Shown piece after piece: positions 1 to 6,133 of a DNA stretch of 15,192 nucleotides (positions within the stretch are counted from its first letter, which is position 1; the number at the start of each line of letters is the position of its first letter). Under the pieces are notes generated by a model that saw nothing but the letters and a program-made list of their open reading frames with translations, made no database searches and was not told the origin of the DNA. The translations under genes were made by a program, and so were the position numbers. The stretch is taken from contig CAMLEF010000072.1 in the NCBI GenBank assembly GCA_946478675.1, forward strand, positions 1 to 15,192, given 5' to 3'. Source of the DNA: an uncultured Flavobacteriales bacterium (GTDB taxonomy: Bacteria > Bacteroidota > Bacteroidia > Palsa-965).

Positions 1-1252
1 CGCGCACGCTGCGGCCGTCGATGAGAATGTCGCCTTTGTTGTATTCGTAAAAACGGCTCAGCAGGTTAATGATCGTCGTCTTGCCCGAGCCCGTCGCGCC
101 CACCAGCGCCACCGTCTGGCCCGCCTTCACATCGAAAGAAATGCCTTTCAGGATCCAGTCTTCGTCTTTGTACGCAAACCAGAGATCGCTGAACGCGAGA
201 TCACCTTTCAGTCGTTCTGCCGGCACCGTTCCTTCGTCGGAAATGAACGCATCCGTGTCCATCACTTTGAACACGCGCTCCGACGACACCATGCCCATCT
301 GCAGCGTATTGATGCGATCGGCGAGCATGCGGATCGGGCGGAAGAACTGGTTGATGAGCAGCACGAACAACGTCACGTCGCCCGGTCGCGCAAAGCCGTC
401 GTAAATTTCTTTTCCCGCGTACCACACCAACAGCCCGAGCGAGATCGACACGAGAATTTCTACCACGGGGAAGAAGACCGAATAATACAGCACCGAACGC
501 ACGTTCGCATCACGGTGTTTCCCGTTGATGTCGCGAAAACGGCCCATCTCGACTTTCTCGCGGTTAAACACCTGGACGATTTTCATGCCCGTAATGTGTT
601 CCTGCACGAACGTATTCAGCGCTGATACCGCGTTGCGCACGTCGATGAACGATTGCTTCACCGCGTTCTTGAACCACCACGTCGCGAGGAACATCACCGG
701 TACCGTCGCCAGCACCACAAGCGTCACTTTCCAGTTCACGTACAGCATCGCGCCGAGGTAAACGACGATCGTCAGCAGGTCGCCGGCGATCACGATGAAA
801 CCCTGCGAGAACACGTCGTTGATCGCTTCAATGTCGGAGATCACGCGCGTCACCAGCATGCCGATCGGCGTTTGGTCGAAATAGCCCGAGCGGAAACGGA
901 TTACTTTGCTGTGCAGCTGCACGCGGATGTCTTTCACAATGCGCTGGCCGAGCAGCGAAGTGCTGAAGCCGTTCGCAAACTGCATCAGCGATTCGATCAC
1001 CAGCAGCCCGATCATCAGCGAGCAGAAGAACGTCAGCTGCCCGTGCATGAAAGAATTTTGTTCCGCCGAATTTCCCGGCTCTGCAAAATGGTTCACCGTA
1101 TAACGGATCAGCATCGGCCGCACGATCGACATGAACGACAGCGTGACCGTCAGCACGATCGCCAGTACAAACAGGCTGCGGTACGGGCGCGTATACCCGA
1201 GGATGCGCCGCAGCATCTTCCAATCAATCGCTTTTCCGGAAACAGAGCTCAT
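1..1252 (-). CDS. ABC exporter, MsbA/multidrug type, fused permease-ATPase (3' end outside window)
   Basis: This is the N-terminal 417 residues of a half-size ABC exporter, a protein that uses ATP to move lipids or hydrophobic compounds across the inner membrane. The start ATG is at 1252 and reads MSSVSGKAIDWKML. Residues about 20-330 form the type-1 exporter membrane domain with several hydrophobic helices. It includes the intracellular-loop motif GYFDQTPIGMLVTRV and the segment VQVFNREK found in this family. The nucleotide-binding domain begins near residue 345, and Walker A is GATGSGKT at residues 385-392. The window ends about 25 residues later, so the Q-loop, signature and Walker B are not visible. 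It lies 95 nt downstream of truA on the same strand and could be co-transcribed. The substrate cannot be told from sequence; MsbA-like lipid flipping and drug export are both possible. Confidence 0.93.
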   Translation of the reverse strand, partial: MSSVSGKAIDWKMLRRILGYTRPYRSLFVLAIVLTVTLSFMSIVRPMLIRYTVNHFAEPGNSAEQNSFMHGQLTFFCSLMIGLLVIESLMQFANGFSTSLLGQRIVKDIRVQLHSKVIRFRSGYFDQTPIGMLVTRVISDIEAINDVFSQGFIVIAGDLLTIVVYLGAMLYVNWKVTLVVLATVPVMFLATWWFKNAVKQSFIDVRNAVSALNTFVQEHITGMKIVQVFNREKVEMGRFRDINGKHRDANVRSVLYYSVFFPVVEILVSISLGLLVWYAGKEIYDGFARPGDVTLFVLLINQFFRPIRMLADRINTLQMGMVSSERVFKVMDTDAFISDEGTVPAERLKGDLAFSDLWFAYKDEDWILKGISFDVKAGQTVALVGATGSGKTTIINLLSRFYEYNKGDILIDGRSVR

Positions 1253-1262
1253 ATTAAAAAAA

Positions 1263-1346
1263 GTTGCGTGGTGCGAAGGTGCGCGGTGCGGTTTCAATCA
1301 GTGACGGATAATCCCCGTCGCAACCCGCAACCCGCACCCTCGCAAC
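1263..1346. repeat. inverted array of degenerate GTTGCG/CGCAAC heptamers
   Basis: The gap between truA and the ABC exporter gene is almost entirely two facing arrays. The left arm (1263-1290) holds four units of the form GKTGCG. The right arm (1319-1346) holds CGCAAC-type units at about 7-nt period and ends 1 nt before the truA stop codon. The 28-nt spacer between the arms looks unrelated. The arms are partly complementary, so the transcript could fold, but no T-tract marks a standard terminator. A similar array lies at 4194-4271. Confidence 0.7.
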
Positions 1347-1347
1347 T

Positions 1348-2106
1348 TCACGATAAATTATATTCTTCAGGATAATCCACTTTCGTCAGGTACAAACCAT
1401 GCGCGGGCACCGACTGACCTGCTTCGGACCGGTTCCCGGATTGAATGATGCGGTGCATCTCTTCCACTTCGATTTTTCCGCGGCCCGCATCCACCAGCGT
1501 TCCCACGATCGCGCGCACCATATTGCGCAGGAAACGGTTGGCGGTGATCTCGAACACGAGGTAATCCGACGCGCTGAACCATTTCGCTTTCGTGATGCGA
1601 CACAACGTCGTCTTCACATCGGAGCCCGCTTTGCAGAACGCGCCGAAATCCTCATACTGCAGCAGGATTTTCGCCGCAGCGTTCATGCGGTCCTCGTCGA
1701 GCAGATCGCGGTTTTCCCACGCGAGATGATCGTTGAACGCATCCTTCCGCCGCACAATGTGATACTCGTACGAACGCGCCACCGCATCGAAACGCGCATG
1801 GGCATTTTCCGGCATGCGGTACAGCTGCTGCACGGCGATGTCTTTCGGCAGCACGGCGTTCAAATGATAAACGAAGCGCTCGTCGTTTTCCGGGATCGTT
1901 CCGTCAAAATCGAAATGCGCAAAAAATTCCCGCGCATGAACGCCTGTGTCCGTCCGCCCGCAACCCGTCACTTCGACCGGCTCCCGCAGCAGCATCGACA
2001 ACTTTTCATTCAGAAAATGCTGCACCGTCGCCGTCGTATGCGGCTGCACCTGCCATCCCTGGTAAGCGGTCCCTTTGTAAGCCAGACGAAGAAAATAGCG
2101 CGACAC
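1348..2106 (-). CDS. truA: tRNA pseudouridine synthase A
   Basis: TruA converts uridines at positions 38-40 in the anticodon arm of many tRNAs to pseudouridine in the cytoplasm. The 252-residue product has the usual family length. It opens with RYFLRLAYKGTAYQGWQ, the typical N-terminal strand. The catalytic motif GCGRTDTGVHA is at residues 48-58, with the catalytic aspartate at D53. The segment HARFDAVARSYEYHI and the C-terminal NRFLRNMVRAIVGTL are also diagnostic. The start is GTG at 2106: no in-frame ATG lies between the promoter-like box at 2135-2142 and this codon, and the N terminus aligns well with the family start. The ABC exporter gene follows on the same strand after 95 nt. I see no truncation or missing residue. 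Confidence 0.97.
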   Translation of the reverse strand: MSRYFLRLAYKGTAYQGWQVQPHTTATVQHFLNEKLSMLLREPVEVTGCGRTDTGVHAREFFAHFDFDGTIPENDERFVYHLNAVLPKDIAVQQLYRMPENAHARFDAVARSYEYHIVRRKDAFNDHLAWENRDLLDEDRMNAAAKILLQYEDFGAFCKAGSDVKTTLCRITKAKWFSASDYLVFEITANRFLRNMVRAIVGTLVDAGRGKIEVEEMHRIIQSGNRSEAGQSVPAHGLYLTKVDYPEEYNLS

Positions 2107-2134
2107 GGAAATAGATCTTGAGCGGAAAACGCGG

Positions 2135-2142
2135 CAAAGTTA
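2135..2142 (-). promoter_or_regulatory. Bacteroidota-type -7 box for truA
   Basis: On the minus strand the octamer TAACTTTG fits the Bacteroidota -7 consensus TAnnTTTG. It lies 28 nt upstream of the GTG start of truA. No clear -33 TTTG element is seen at the expected distance. The identical octamer precedes moxR. Confidence 0.5.
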
Positions 2143-2302
2143 CGCAAAAGAAAAGGTGGATGTCGCTACATCATTTAGCGGGAAAGGGGGAAGTATTTAT
2201 TTTATCTATAACAGGTTTTTGTCGAATGAAATTCCGGAGCAGAAGCGTACGTGCTCTCCAGAAAAGTCCGGTCCTGCCATCCGCTGTACTCCTCGGCTAC
2301 GA

Positions 2303-2349
2303 AAAAAGTAAACCTCGAAGGTCTCGGAGACCTTCGAGGTTTACTTTTT
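2303..2349. terminator. perfect palindrome with A and T tracts, candidate bidirectional terminator
   Basis: Two perfectly complementary 23-nt arms (2303-2325 and 2327-2349) flank a single central G at 2326. The arms begin with five A and end with five T, so a GC-containing stem followed by a U-run would form in RNA from either strand. It lies 77 nt past the stop of the minus-strand orphan gene, where it could end that transcript. A 1-nt centre means a few inner pairs must open to make a loop. Palindromes with this kind of core are, from general knowledge, often dispersed in Bacteroidota genomes, so it may also be a mobile or REP-like repeat. Confidence 0.65.
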
Positions 2350-2375
2350 CTCCGCCTCCGGGGTGCCGCTCCTGT

Positions 2376-2403
2376 CAGGGCTATTCAGAACCGGTCGTGC
2401 TTT
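2376..2403 (+). repeat. dispersed 28-nt repeat, copy 1
   Basis: This stretch matches 2936-2963 in the same orientation, with 25 of 28 positions identical. Shared blocks are CAGGGCTAT, AGAACCGG and CGTGCTTT. The two copies bracket the orphan gene at 2426-2773. The copy directly follows the palindrome region and may form one composite element with it. Confidence 0.7.
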
Positions 2404-2425
2404 TACGTGCAGCTCAAAAGAAATG

Positions 2426-2773
2426 CTACTCCATAATGTCAAGCGCTTGTTTTGAAAGCGACCTGCATTTTTCCCATTGCACAGCGCTTTCGAGACCCGC
2501 CTTGCCCCAAATCGTATCATCATTTTTCATTTGACTTAGAGTAACATTAATTTCAATCAGAACACGCCATACTTCATCTGAAATGAAACCTGCAGCATGC
2601 AATTGCCGGGCTAATAAAAAAGCATCCTCAAAACCAAACGCCAGTTCATCCGTAACAACCACGAATTCCGGGAAAGAGGTAATTTGATCCTTACAATCTC
2701 GGGAAAGAAGCCTTAAGGCATCCACCAGGATTGAAAGCTGAAATTCAGGCGAACCTATTTCTGGATTTTTCAC
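2426..2773 (-). CDS. orphan small protein, 115 aa, function unknown
   Basis: I do not recognise this protein. It has 115 residues, is acidic and looks mainly helical, with no signal peptide and no long hydrophobic segment, so it is probably cytoplasmic. The core TDELAFGFEDAFLLARQL (residues 41-58) is followed by a second amphipathic stretch, VWRVLIEINVTLSQM. There are single cysteines at 27 and 103. The start is GTG at 2773; a stop codon lies in frame five codons upstream and the next methionine is far inside, so GTG is the only sensible start. The gene has lower GC than its neighbours and is bracketed by dispersed repeats, which suggests an acquired gene. A long open frame with coherent hydrophobic patterning supports a real protein. 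An immunity or toxin-partner role is possible but nothing in the sequence shows it. Confidence 0.6.
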   Translation of the reverse strand: MKNPEIGSPEFQLSILVDALRLLSRDCKDQITSFPEFVVVTDELAFGFEDAFLLARQLHAAGFISDEVWRVLIEINVTLSQMKNDDTIWGKAGLESAVQWEKCRSLSKQALDIME

Positions 2774-2870
2774 TTTTAATATTGCTTAATGATCTAACGA
2801 AAACTCATAACACGTCGTCATCCGCAACTGCAAATTACGACACAATGCGACGAAGCCCCAAAGCACATGC

Positions 2871-2937
2871 TCAACTTCGTGCCTTAGTGGCAAACATTCT
2901 ATTTTCCAAATCGGCAATCGCTAAAATCCAGTTAACA
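2871..2937 (+). repeat. direct repeat, copy A
   Basis: This 67-nt unit runs from TCAACTTCGTG to CCAGTTAACA. It shares its start, its middle block TTCCAAATCGGCAAT and its end with copy B at 3010-3119. Copy A is the shorter form: one CCTTAGTG unit and one GGCAAT unit. Confidence 0.8.
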
Positions 2938-2963
2938 GGGCTATGGAGAACCGGCCGTGCTTT
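2936..2963 (+). repeat. dispersed 28-nt repeat, copy 2
   Basis: This is the second copy of the element at 2376-2403, in the same orientation, with three mismatches. It joins directly to the end of direct-repeat copy A and leads into the inverted array of 8-nt units. Confidence 0.7.
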
Positions 2964-2978
2964 CAAAGAAAAATTTCG

Positions 2979-3037
2979 CCACAAAGACACGAAGGCACAA
3001 AGCGTATCATCAACTTCGTGCCTTAGTGCCTTAGTGG
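2979..3037. repeat. inverted array of CACNAAGG octamers
   Basis: The left arm (2979-3002) is three CACAAAGA/CACGAAGG-type 8-nt units. The right arm (3014-3037) is the complementary form, including two CCTTAGTG units. Arms match at 20 of 24 positions around an 11-nt loop, so a hairpin could form. Similar octamer strings are, from general knowledge, common in intergenic DNA of several phyla. The layout parallels the heptamer arrays at 1263-1346 and 4194-4271. Confidence 0.7.
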
Positions 3038-3119
3038 CAAACATCCCAATTTCCAAATCGGCAATTGGCAATTGGCAATCGATAGCCATCGGATCGCCCA
3101 TCCCAAAATCCAGTTAACA
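3010..3119 (+). repeat. direct repeat, copy B (expanded)
   Basis: This 110-nt version of copy A is longer for two visible reasons. The octamer CCTTAGTG occurs twice in tandem (3021-3036). The heptamer GGCAATT/GGCAATC occurs three times (3060-3080), followed by about 30 nt absent from copy A. Both ends match copy A. The pattern suggests short-unit expansion inside a dispersed repeat. Confidence 0.8.
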
Positions 3120-3160
3120 TCTTTTTGGAACGCCCACCTTCACCCTCTACCCCATCCGGT

Positions 3161-3168
3161 TAACTTTG
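3161..3168 (+). promoter_or_regulatory. Bacteroidota-type -7 box for the moxR-bat operon
   Basis: TAACTTTG fits TAnnTTTG exactly and lies 30 nt before the moxR ATG. The octamer is identical to the one before truA. A convincing -33 element is not visible at the usual spacing. If used, transcription would start near 3173-3176, giving a leader of roughly 25 nt. Confidence 0.5.
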
Positions 3169-3198
3169 TAAACACACTTAACTGCGAAATTTTCACTT

Positions 3199-4188
3199 AT
3201 GACCACCGATATCCAGGCCGTCAACGAACGCATCCGGCAGGAAAGCGCATTTGTCGACAAGATCAACGCAGAGCTCGACCACACCATCGTCGGGCAGAAA
3301 ACCATGATCGAGCGACTGCTCATCGCGCTGCTTTCCAACGGCCACATTCTCCTCGAAGGTGTGCCCGGCCTGGCGAAAACACTCGCGGTGAAATCGCTCG
3401 CTTCCACGATCCACGCCGACTTCAGCCGCATCCAGTTCACGCCCGACCTGCTTCCCGCCGACCTCATCGGCACGATGATCTACAGCCAGAAGCAGGAAAA
3501 ATTCACCGTGCGCAAAGGACCGCTGTTCGCCAACTTCGTGCTCGCCGACGAGATCAACCGTGCCCCCGCCAAAGTGCAGAGCGCGCTGCTCGAAGCCATG
3601 CAGGAACGCCAGGTCACCATCGGTGAAGAAACTTTCCGCCTGCCCGAGCCGTTCCTCGTTCTCGCGACGATGAACCCCATTGAGCAGGAAGGCACCTACC
3701 CGCTTCCCGAAGCGCAGGTCGACCGCTTCATGCTGAAAGTCGTCATCAAATATCCCACCCGCGAAGAAGAGCAGCGCATCATCCGCCAGCAGCTCGCGCC
3801 CAAACGCGAAGAGCCCAAGCCGATCCTGCATCCCGAAGACATCCTCCGCGCCCGCAAAGTCGTGCAGGATATTTACCTCGACGAGAAGATCGAGAAATAC
3901 ATCGTCGACATCGTCTTCGCCACGCGTTATCCCGGCGAATACCGCCTGCAGAAACTGGCGCCGCTCATCTCGTTCGGCGGATCGCCCCGCGCTTCCATCG
4001 CGCTCGCACAGGCGGCAAAAGCCTACGCGTTCCTGCAGCACCGCGGCTTCGTCATCCCCGATGACATCCGCGCCATCGCCTTCGACGTGCTCCGTCACCG
4101 CGTCGGCCTCACCTACGAAGCCGAAGCCGAGAACATCACCTCTGAAAACATCATTCGTGACGTGTTAAACGTAGTACAAGTACCGTAA
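3199..4188 (+). CDS. moxR: MoxR-family AAA+ ATPase of the Bat operon
   Basis: MoxR ATPases act as chaperone-like remodelling motors, usually for a VWA-domain partner encoded nearby. The 329-residue product matches the family length. Walker A is GVPGLAKT at residues 54-61, Walker B is VLADEIN at 114-120, and sensor 1 is ATMNP at 156-160. The motif EGTYPLPEAQVDRF (164-177) is also typical of MoxR. The C-terminal lid helices run to the end, closing with ENIIRDVLNVVQVP. No signal peptide or membrane segment is present, so it works in the cytoplasm. The ATG at 3199 follows a promoter-like box at 3161-3168, and there is no purine-rich ribosome site, as usual in Bacteroidota. It is the first gene of the Bat operon; 92 nt separate it from the DUF58 gene, the only large gap in the cluster. 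Confidence 0.96.
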   Translation: MTTDIQAVNERIRQESAFVDKINAELDHTIVGQKTMIERLLIALLSNGHILLEGVPGLAKTLAVKSLASTIHADFSRIQFTPDLLPADLIGTMIYSQKQEKFTVRKGPLFANFVLADEINRAPAKVQSALLEAMQERQVTIGEETFRLPEPFLVLATMNPIEQEGTYPLPEAQVDRFMLKVVIKYPTREEEQRIIRQQLAPKREEPKPILHPEDILRARKVVQDIYLDEKIEKYIVDIVFATRYPGEYRLQKLAPLISFGGSPRASIALAQAAKAYAFLQHRGFVIPDDIRAIAFDVLRHRVGLTYEAEAENITSENIIRDVLNVVQVP

Positions 4189-4193
4189 CCAAC

Positions 4194-4271
4194 GTTGCGG
4201 AGTTGCGGGTTACGGGTTGCGAGGGTGTTTGCTCAAACATTCACAGCCGCAACGCGTAACACGTAACACGC
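4194..4271. repeat. inverted array of degenerate GTTGCGG/CGYAACN heptamers
   Basis: This array fills most of the moxR to DUF58 gap. The left arm (4194-4223) has four units such as GTTGCGG and TTACGGG. The right arm (4248-4271) has three clean 7-nt units of the form CGYAACN plus a diverged one. The right arm is complementary to the left at about 18 of 24 positions around a 24-nt spacer. It starts 6 nt after the moxR stop and ends 9 nt before the next ATG. In RNA it could form a stem that protects or attenuates the moxR message, but that is inference. Confidence 0.7.
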
Positions 4272-4280
4272 ACCTCCCGC

Positions 4281-5159
4281 ATGGAAACTTCCGAGCTTCT
4301 CAAGAAAGTCCGCCGCATCGAGCTGAAGACCCGTGGTCTCTCCAACCAGGTGTTCTCCGGCGAATACCACAGCGCCTTCAAAGGCCGTGGCATGGCGTTT
4401 TCCGAAGTGCGCGAGTACCAGCCCGGCGACGAAGTGCGCATGATCGACTGGAACGTTACGGCGCGACTCGATCATCCGTTCGTCAAAGTATTCGAAGAAG
4501 AACGCGAGCTTACCGTGATGCTGCTTGTCGACATCAGCCGCTCCGGTTCTTTCGGAACGCACAAGCAATTCAAGCAGGACCTTGTAACGGAGCTCAGCGC
4601 GGTGCTGGCATTTTCCGCCATCAACAACAACGACAAAGCCGGTGTGATTTTCTTCAGCGACATCGTCGAGAAATTCATTCCGCCGAAAAAAGGCAAGCCG
4701 CACATCCTGCGCATCATCCGCGAATCGCTCGAAGCCGTTCCGCAGGGCAAAGGCACAAACCTCACCGCCGCGCTCGAGTATTGCACCAACGCGATCAAGA
4801 ACCGCTGCGTCGTTTTCGTCATCTCCGATTTCATGACCGGCTCGTACGAAGATGCGCTCCGCATTGCCGCACGCCGCCACGATCTCATCGCGCTGCACGT
4901 GTACGATCGTCGCGAAACTGAATTGCCCGACCTCGGTCTCGTGCAAATGGCCGACAACGAAAGCGGCGACCTGCAGTGGGTCGACACGTCGAATCCCGCC
5001 GTGCGTGAGCGGTATGCGCGCGCCTCACGGGTGCACCGCCTGTGGCTCGACGATCTGTTCAAGAAGACCGGCGTCGATGCGGTTCACATCGCCACCGGCG
5101 ACGATTACATCAAAACGCTCTCCGCCCTTTTCCGCAAACGCGAACGACGCTCCCGGTAA
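4281..5159 (+). CDS. DUF58 protein with VWA-like fold, Bat operon
   Basis: DUF58 proteins have a von Willebrand A-like fold and are regular partners of MoxR ATPases. The 292-residue product carries the family signature REYQPGDEVRMIDWN at residues 44-58. The metal-binding (MIDAS) motif looks complete: DISRS at 84-88, a later GTNLTAAL threonine, and VFVISDF aspartate. No signal peptide or membrane helix is seen, so this member is cytosolic, unlike BatA and BatB. The start ATG at 4281 follows the inverted array of short units. The stop overlaps the next start as TAATG (1 nt), implying translational coupling. In Bacteroidota Bat clusters a DUF58 gene normally sits second, as here. The precise client or ligand is not known from sequence. 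Confidence 0.94.
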   Translation: METSELLKKVRRIELKTRGLSNQVFSGEYHSAFKGRGMAFSEVREYQPGDEVRMIDWNVTARLDHPFVKVFEEERELTVMLLVDISRSGSFGTHKQFKQDLVTELSAVLAFSAINNNDKAGVIFFSDIVEKFIPPKKGKPHILRIIRESLEAVPQGKGTNLTAALEYCTNAIKNRCVVFVISDFMTGSYEDALRIAARRHDLIALHVYDRRETELPDLGLVQMADNESGDLQWVDTSNPAVRERYARASRVHRLWLDDLFKKTGVDAVHIATGDDYIKTLSALFRKRERRSR

Positions 5160-6133
5160 TGAAACGCTGCGCCCTCCACCTGCTGTTGCTGCTTGCCGCT
5201 TTCCCGGCGCTCCTCTTCGCGCAAAAGCCCGAAGCCGAAGCCACGCTCGAACGCGACCAGATCCGTATCGGCGAACAGGTGAAGCTCCACCTGAGCGTGC
5301 ATTACACCGAAGGCACGAAAAAAGCGAACGTCACCTGGCCCGACCTGCAGGGCACGCTCACCGAAGGCGTCGATATCGTCGGTGCCGATTCCGTCAAAAC
5401 CGCGCTGGTCAATCGCGCATCCATCCTCTACGAACAAACGCGCAACCTCACGCTCACTTCCATCGACAGCGGCTCTTACATCATTCCGCCGATCCCGTTC
5501 GTGGTGAACAACGACACGGTTTATTCGAACGAAGTTTCGCTGTACGTCACCACGATTCCCGTCGACACGACGAAACCGATCAAAGACATCAAAGACATTT
5601 ACCGCGTTCCGCCCGCGCCGCCTGAGCCCAAACAGCCCTGGCACCTGCCGCTCTGGCTGGTGATCGTTGCACTGGTCGTCGCCGCAGGCATCGTGACGCT
5701 CGTGCTCGTGTTGCGCAAAAAGAAAACGCCGGAGCCGTTGCCCGTACAACAGCGTGGTTTGCTCCCGCATGAAAAAGTGCTCGCGGAGCTCGAAGAACTG
5801 GGCCGTAAAAAGCAATGGCTGCACGGTGAATTGAAACCGTATCACGTAGCGCTCACCGGCATCATCCGCGGGTGGATCGTGGAGCGTTACCGTTTCCCCG
5901 CGCGCGAGATGACGACGAACGAGATCGTCAATCGTCTCCAACGCGAAGGCGTGAACACACAGGCGGTTTTCGAGATCGAGCGCGTGCTGCGTACCGCCGA
6001 CCTGGTGAAATTCGCCAAAGCGGTTCCTGATAACGAGGAGAACGAACGCGTGCTGCAGATGGCGATGAACTTCGTGCATGCAACAGCATTATATCCGCAA
6101 GTGCCGCCGCAAATACCGACGATCCAATCATGA
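5159..6133 (+). CDS. DUF4381-like single-pass membrane protein of the Bat operon
   Basis: The product has 324 residues. A signal peptide covers about residues 1-22 (MKRCALHLLLLLAAFPALLFAQ). An exported beta-rich part (23-160) resembles the N-terminal half of BatD-type proteins. It ends in a proline-rich stretch just before a transmembrane helix at about 164-186. A basic RKKK stop-transfer follows, then a cytosolic helical domain (187-324) with RTADLVKFAK, typical of DUF4381-like proteins. The start ATG at 5159 was chosen over a frame-open upstream ATG at 5042. It gives a clean signal peptide and overlaps the DUF58 stop by 1 nt, while the longer form would add an arginine-rich shadow of the DUF58 gene. 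It ends as ATGA into batA. It likely links the cytosolic MoxR/DUF58 pair to the periplasmic Bat proteins; that role is inferred from position and topology. Confidence 0.88.
   Translation: MKRCALHLLLLLAAFPALLFAQKPEAEATLERDQIRIGEQVKLHLSVHYTEGTKKANVTWPDLQGTLTEGVDIVGADSVKTALVNRASILYEQTRNLTLTSIDSGSYIIPPIPFVVNNDTVYSNEVSLYVTTIPVDTTKPIKDIKDIYRVPPAPPEPKQPWHLPLWLVIVALVVAAGIVTLVLVLRKKKTPEPLPVQQRGLLPHEKVLAELEELGRKKQWLHGELKPYHVALTGIIRGWIVERYRFPAREMTTNEIVNRLQREGVNTQAVFEIERVLRTADLVKFAKAVPDNEENERVLQMAMNFVHATALYPQVPPQIPTIQS

Larger units (their letters stand above)
2107..2425. other. 319-nt gap between truA and the orphan gene
   Basis: This gap holds the truA promoter-like box (2135-2142), a perfect palindrome (2303-2349) and one copy of a dispersed repeat (2376-2403). 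Between 2143 and 2302 I see no convincing gene or RNA. A plus-strand open frame running through the whole gap (2118-2534) lacks any protein-like character and crosses both the palindrome and the orphan gene, so it is not called. Confidence 0.6.
2774..3198. other. 425-nt repeat-rich gap upstream of moxR
   Basis: No gene is supported here. Positions 2774-2870 hold nothing recognisable apart from the region upstream of the orphan gene. Positions 2871-3119 are two diverged direct copies of one element with a linker that carries an inverted array of 8-nt units. Positions 3120-3198 are a short leader containing the moxR promoter-like box. Open frames on both strands inside the repeats read as low-complexity peptides and are rejected. 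Confidence 0.7.

Noticed and set aside
653..1375. 240-codon plus-strand open frame over the ABC exporter gene
   Set aside because: It reads as H, R and Q-rich sequence with no domain; the minus strand encodes a clear ABC permease domain.
1399..2121. 240-codon plus-strand open frame over truA
   Set aside because: It is a shadow of truA, which has its catalytic motif intact on the minus strand.
2118..2534. 138-codon plus-strand open frame between truA and the orphan gene
   Set aside because: It crosses the palindrome, a dispersed repeat and the 3' part of the orphan gene, and its translation is basic and incoherent.
2731..3117. open frames on both strands in the repeat region upstream of moxR
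   Set aside because: Their translations come from the direct repeats (for example a repeated FATKA-type peptide) and differ between copies by repeat-unit expansion, so no protein is under selection.
2871..3119. possible CRISPR array
   Set aside because: There are only two unequal copies, no regular spacer length, no nearby cas genes, and the differences are unit expansions inside the repeat.
3193..4098. 301-codon open frame antisense to moxR
   Set aside because: It mirrors moxR codon structure, reads with unusual runs of D, E, F and H, and has no recognisable motif. The moxR frame has complete AAA+ motifs.
5042..5158. upstream start for the DUF4381-like protein
   Set aside because: The extra 39 residues are arginine-rich, lie over the DUF58 coding end and bury the clear signal peptide that starts at 5159.
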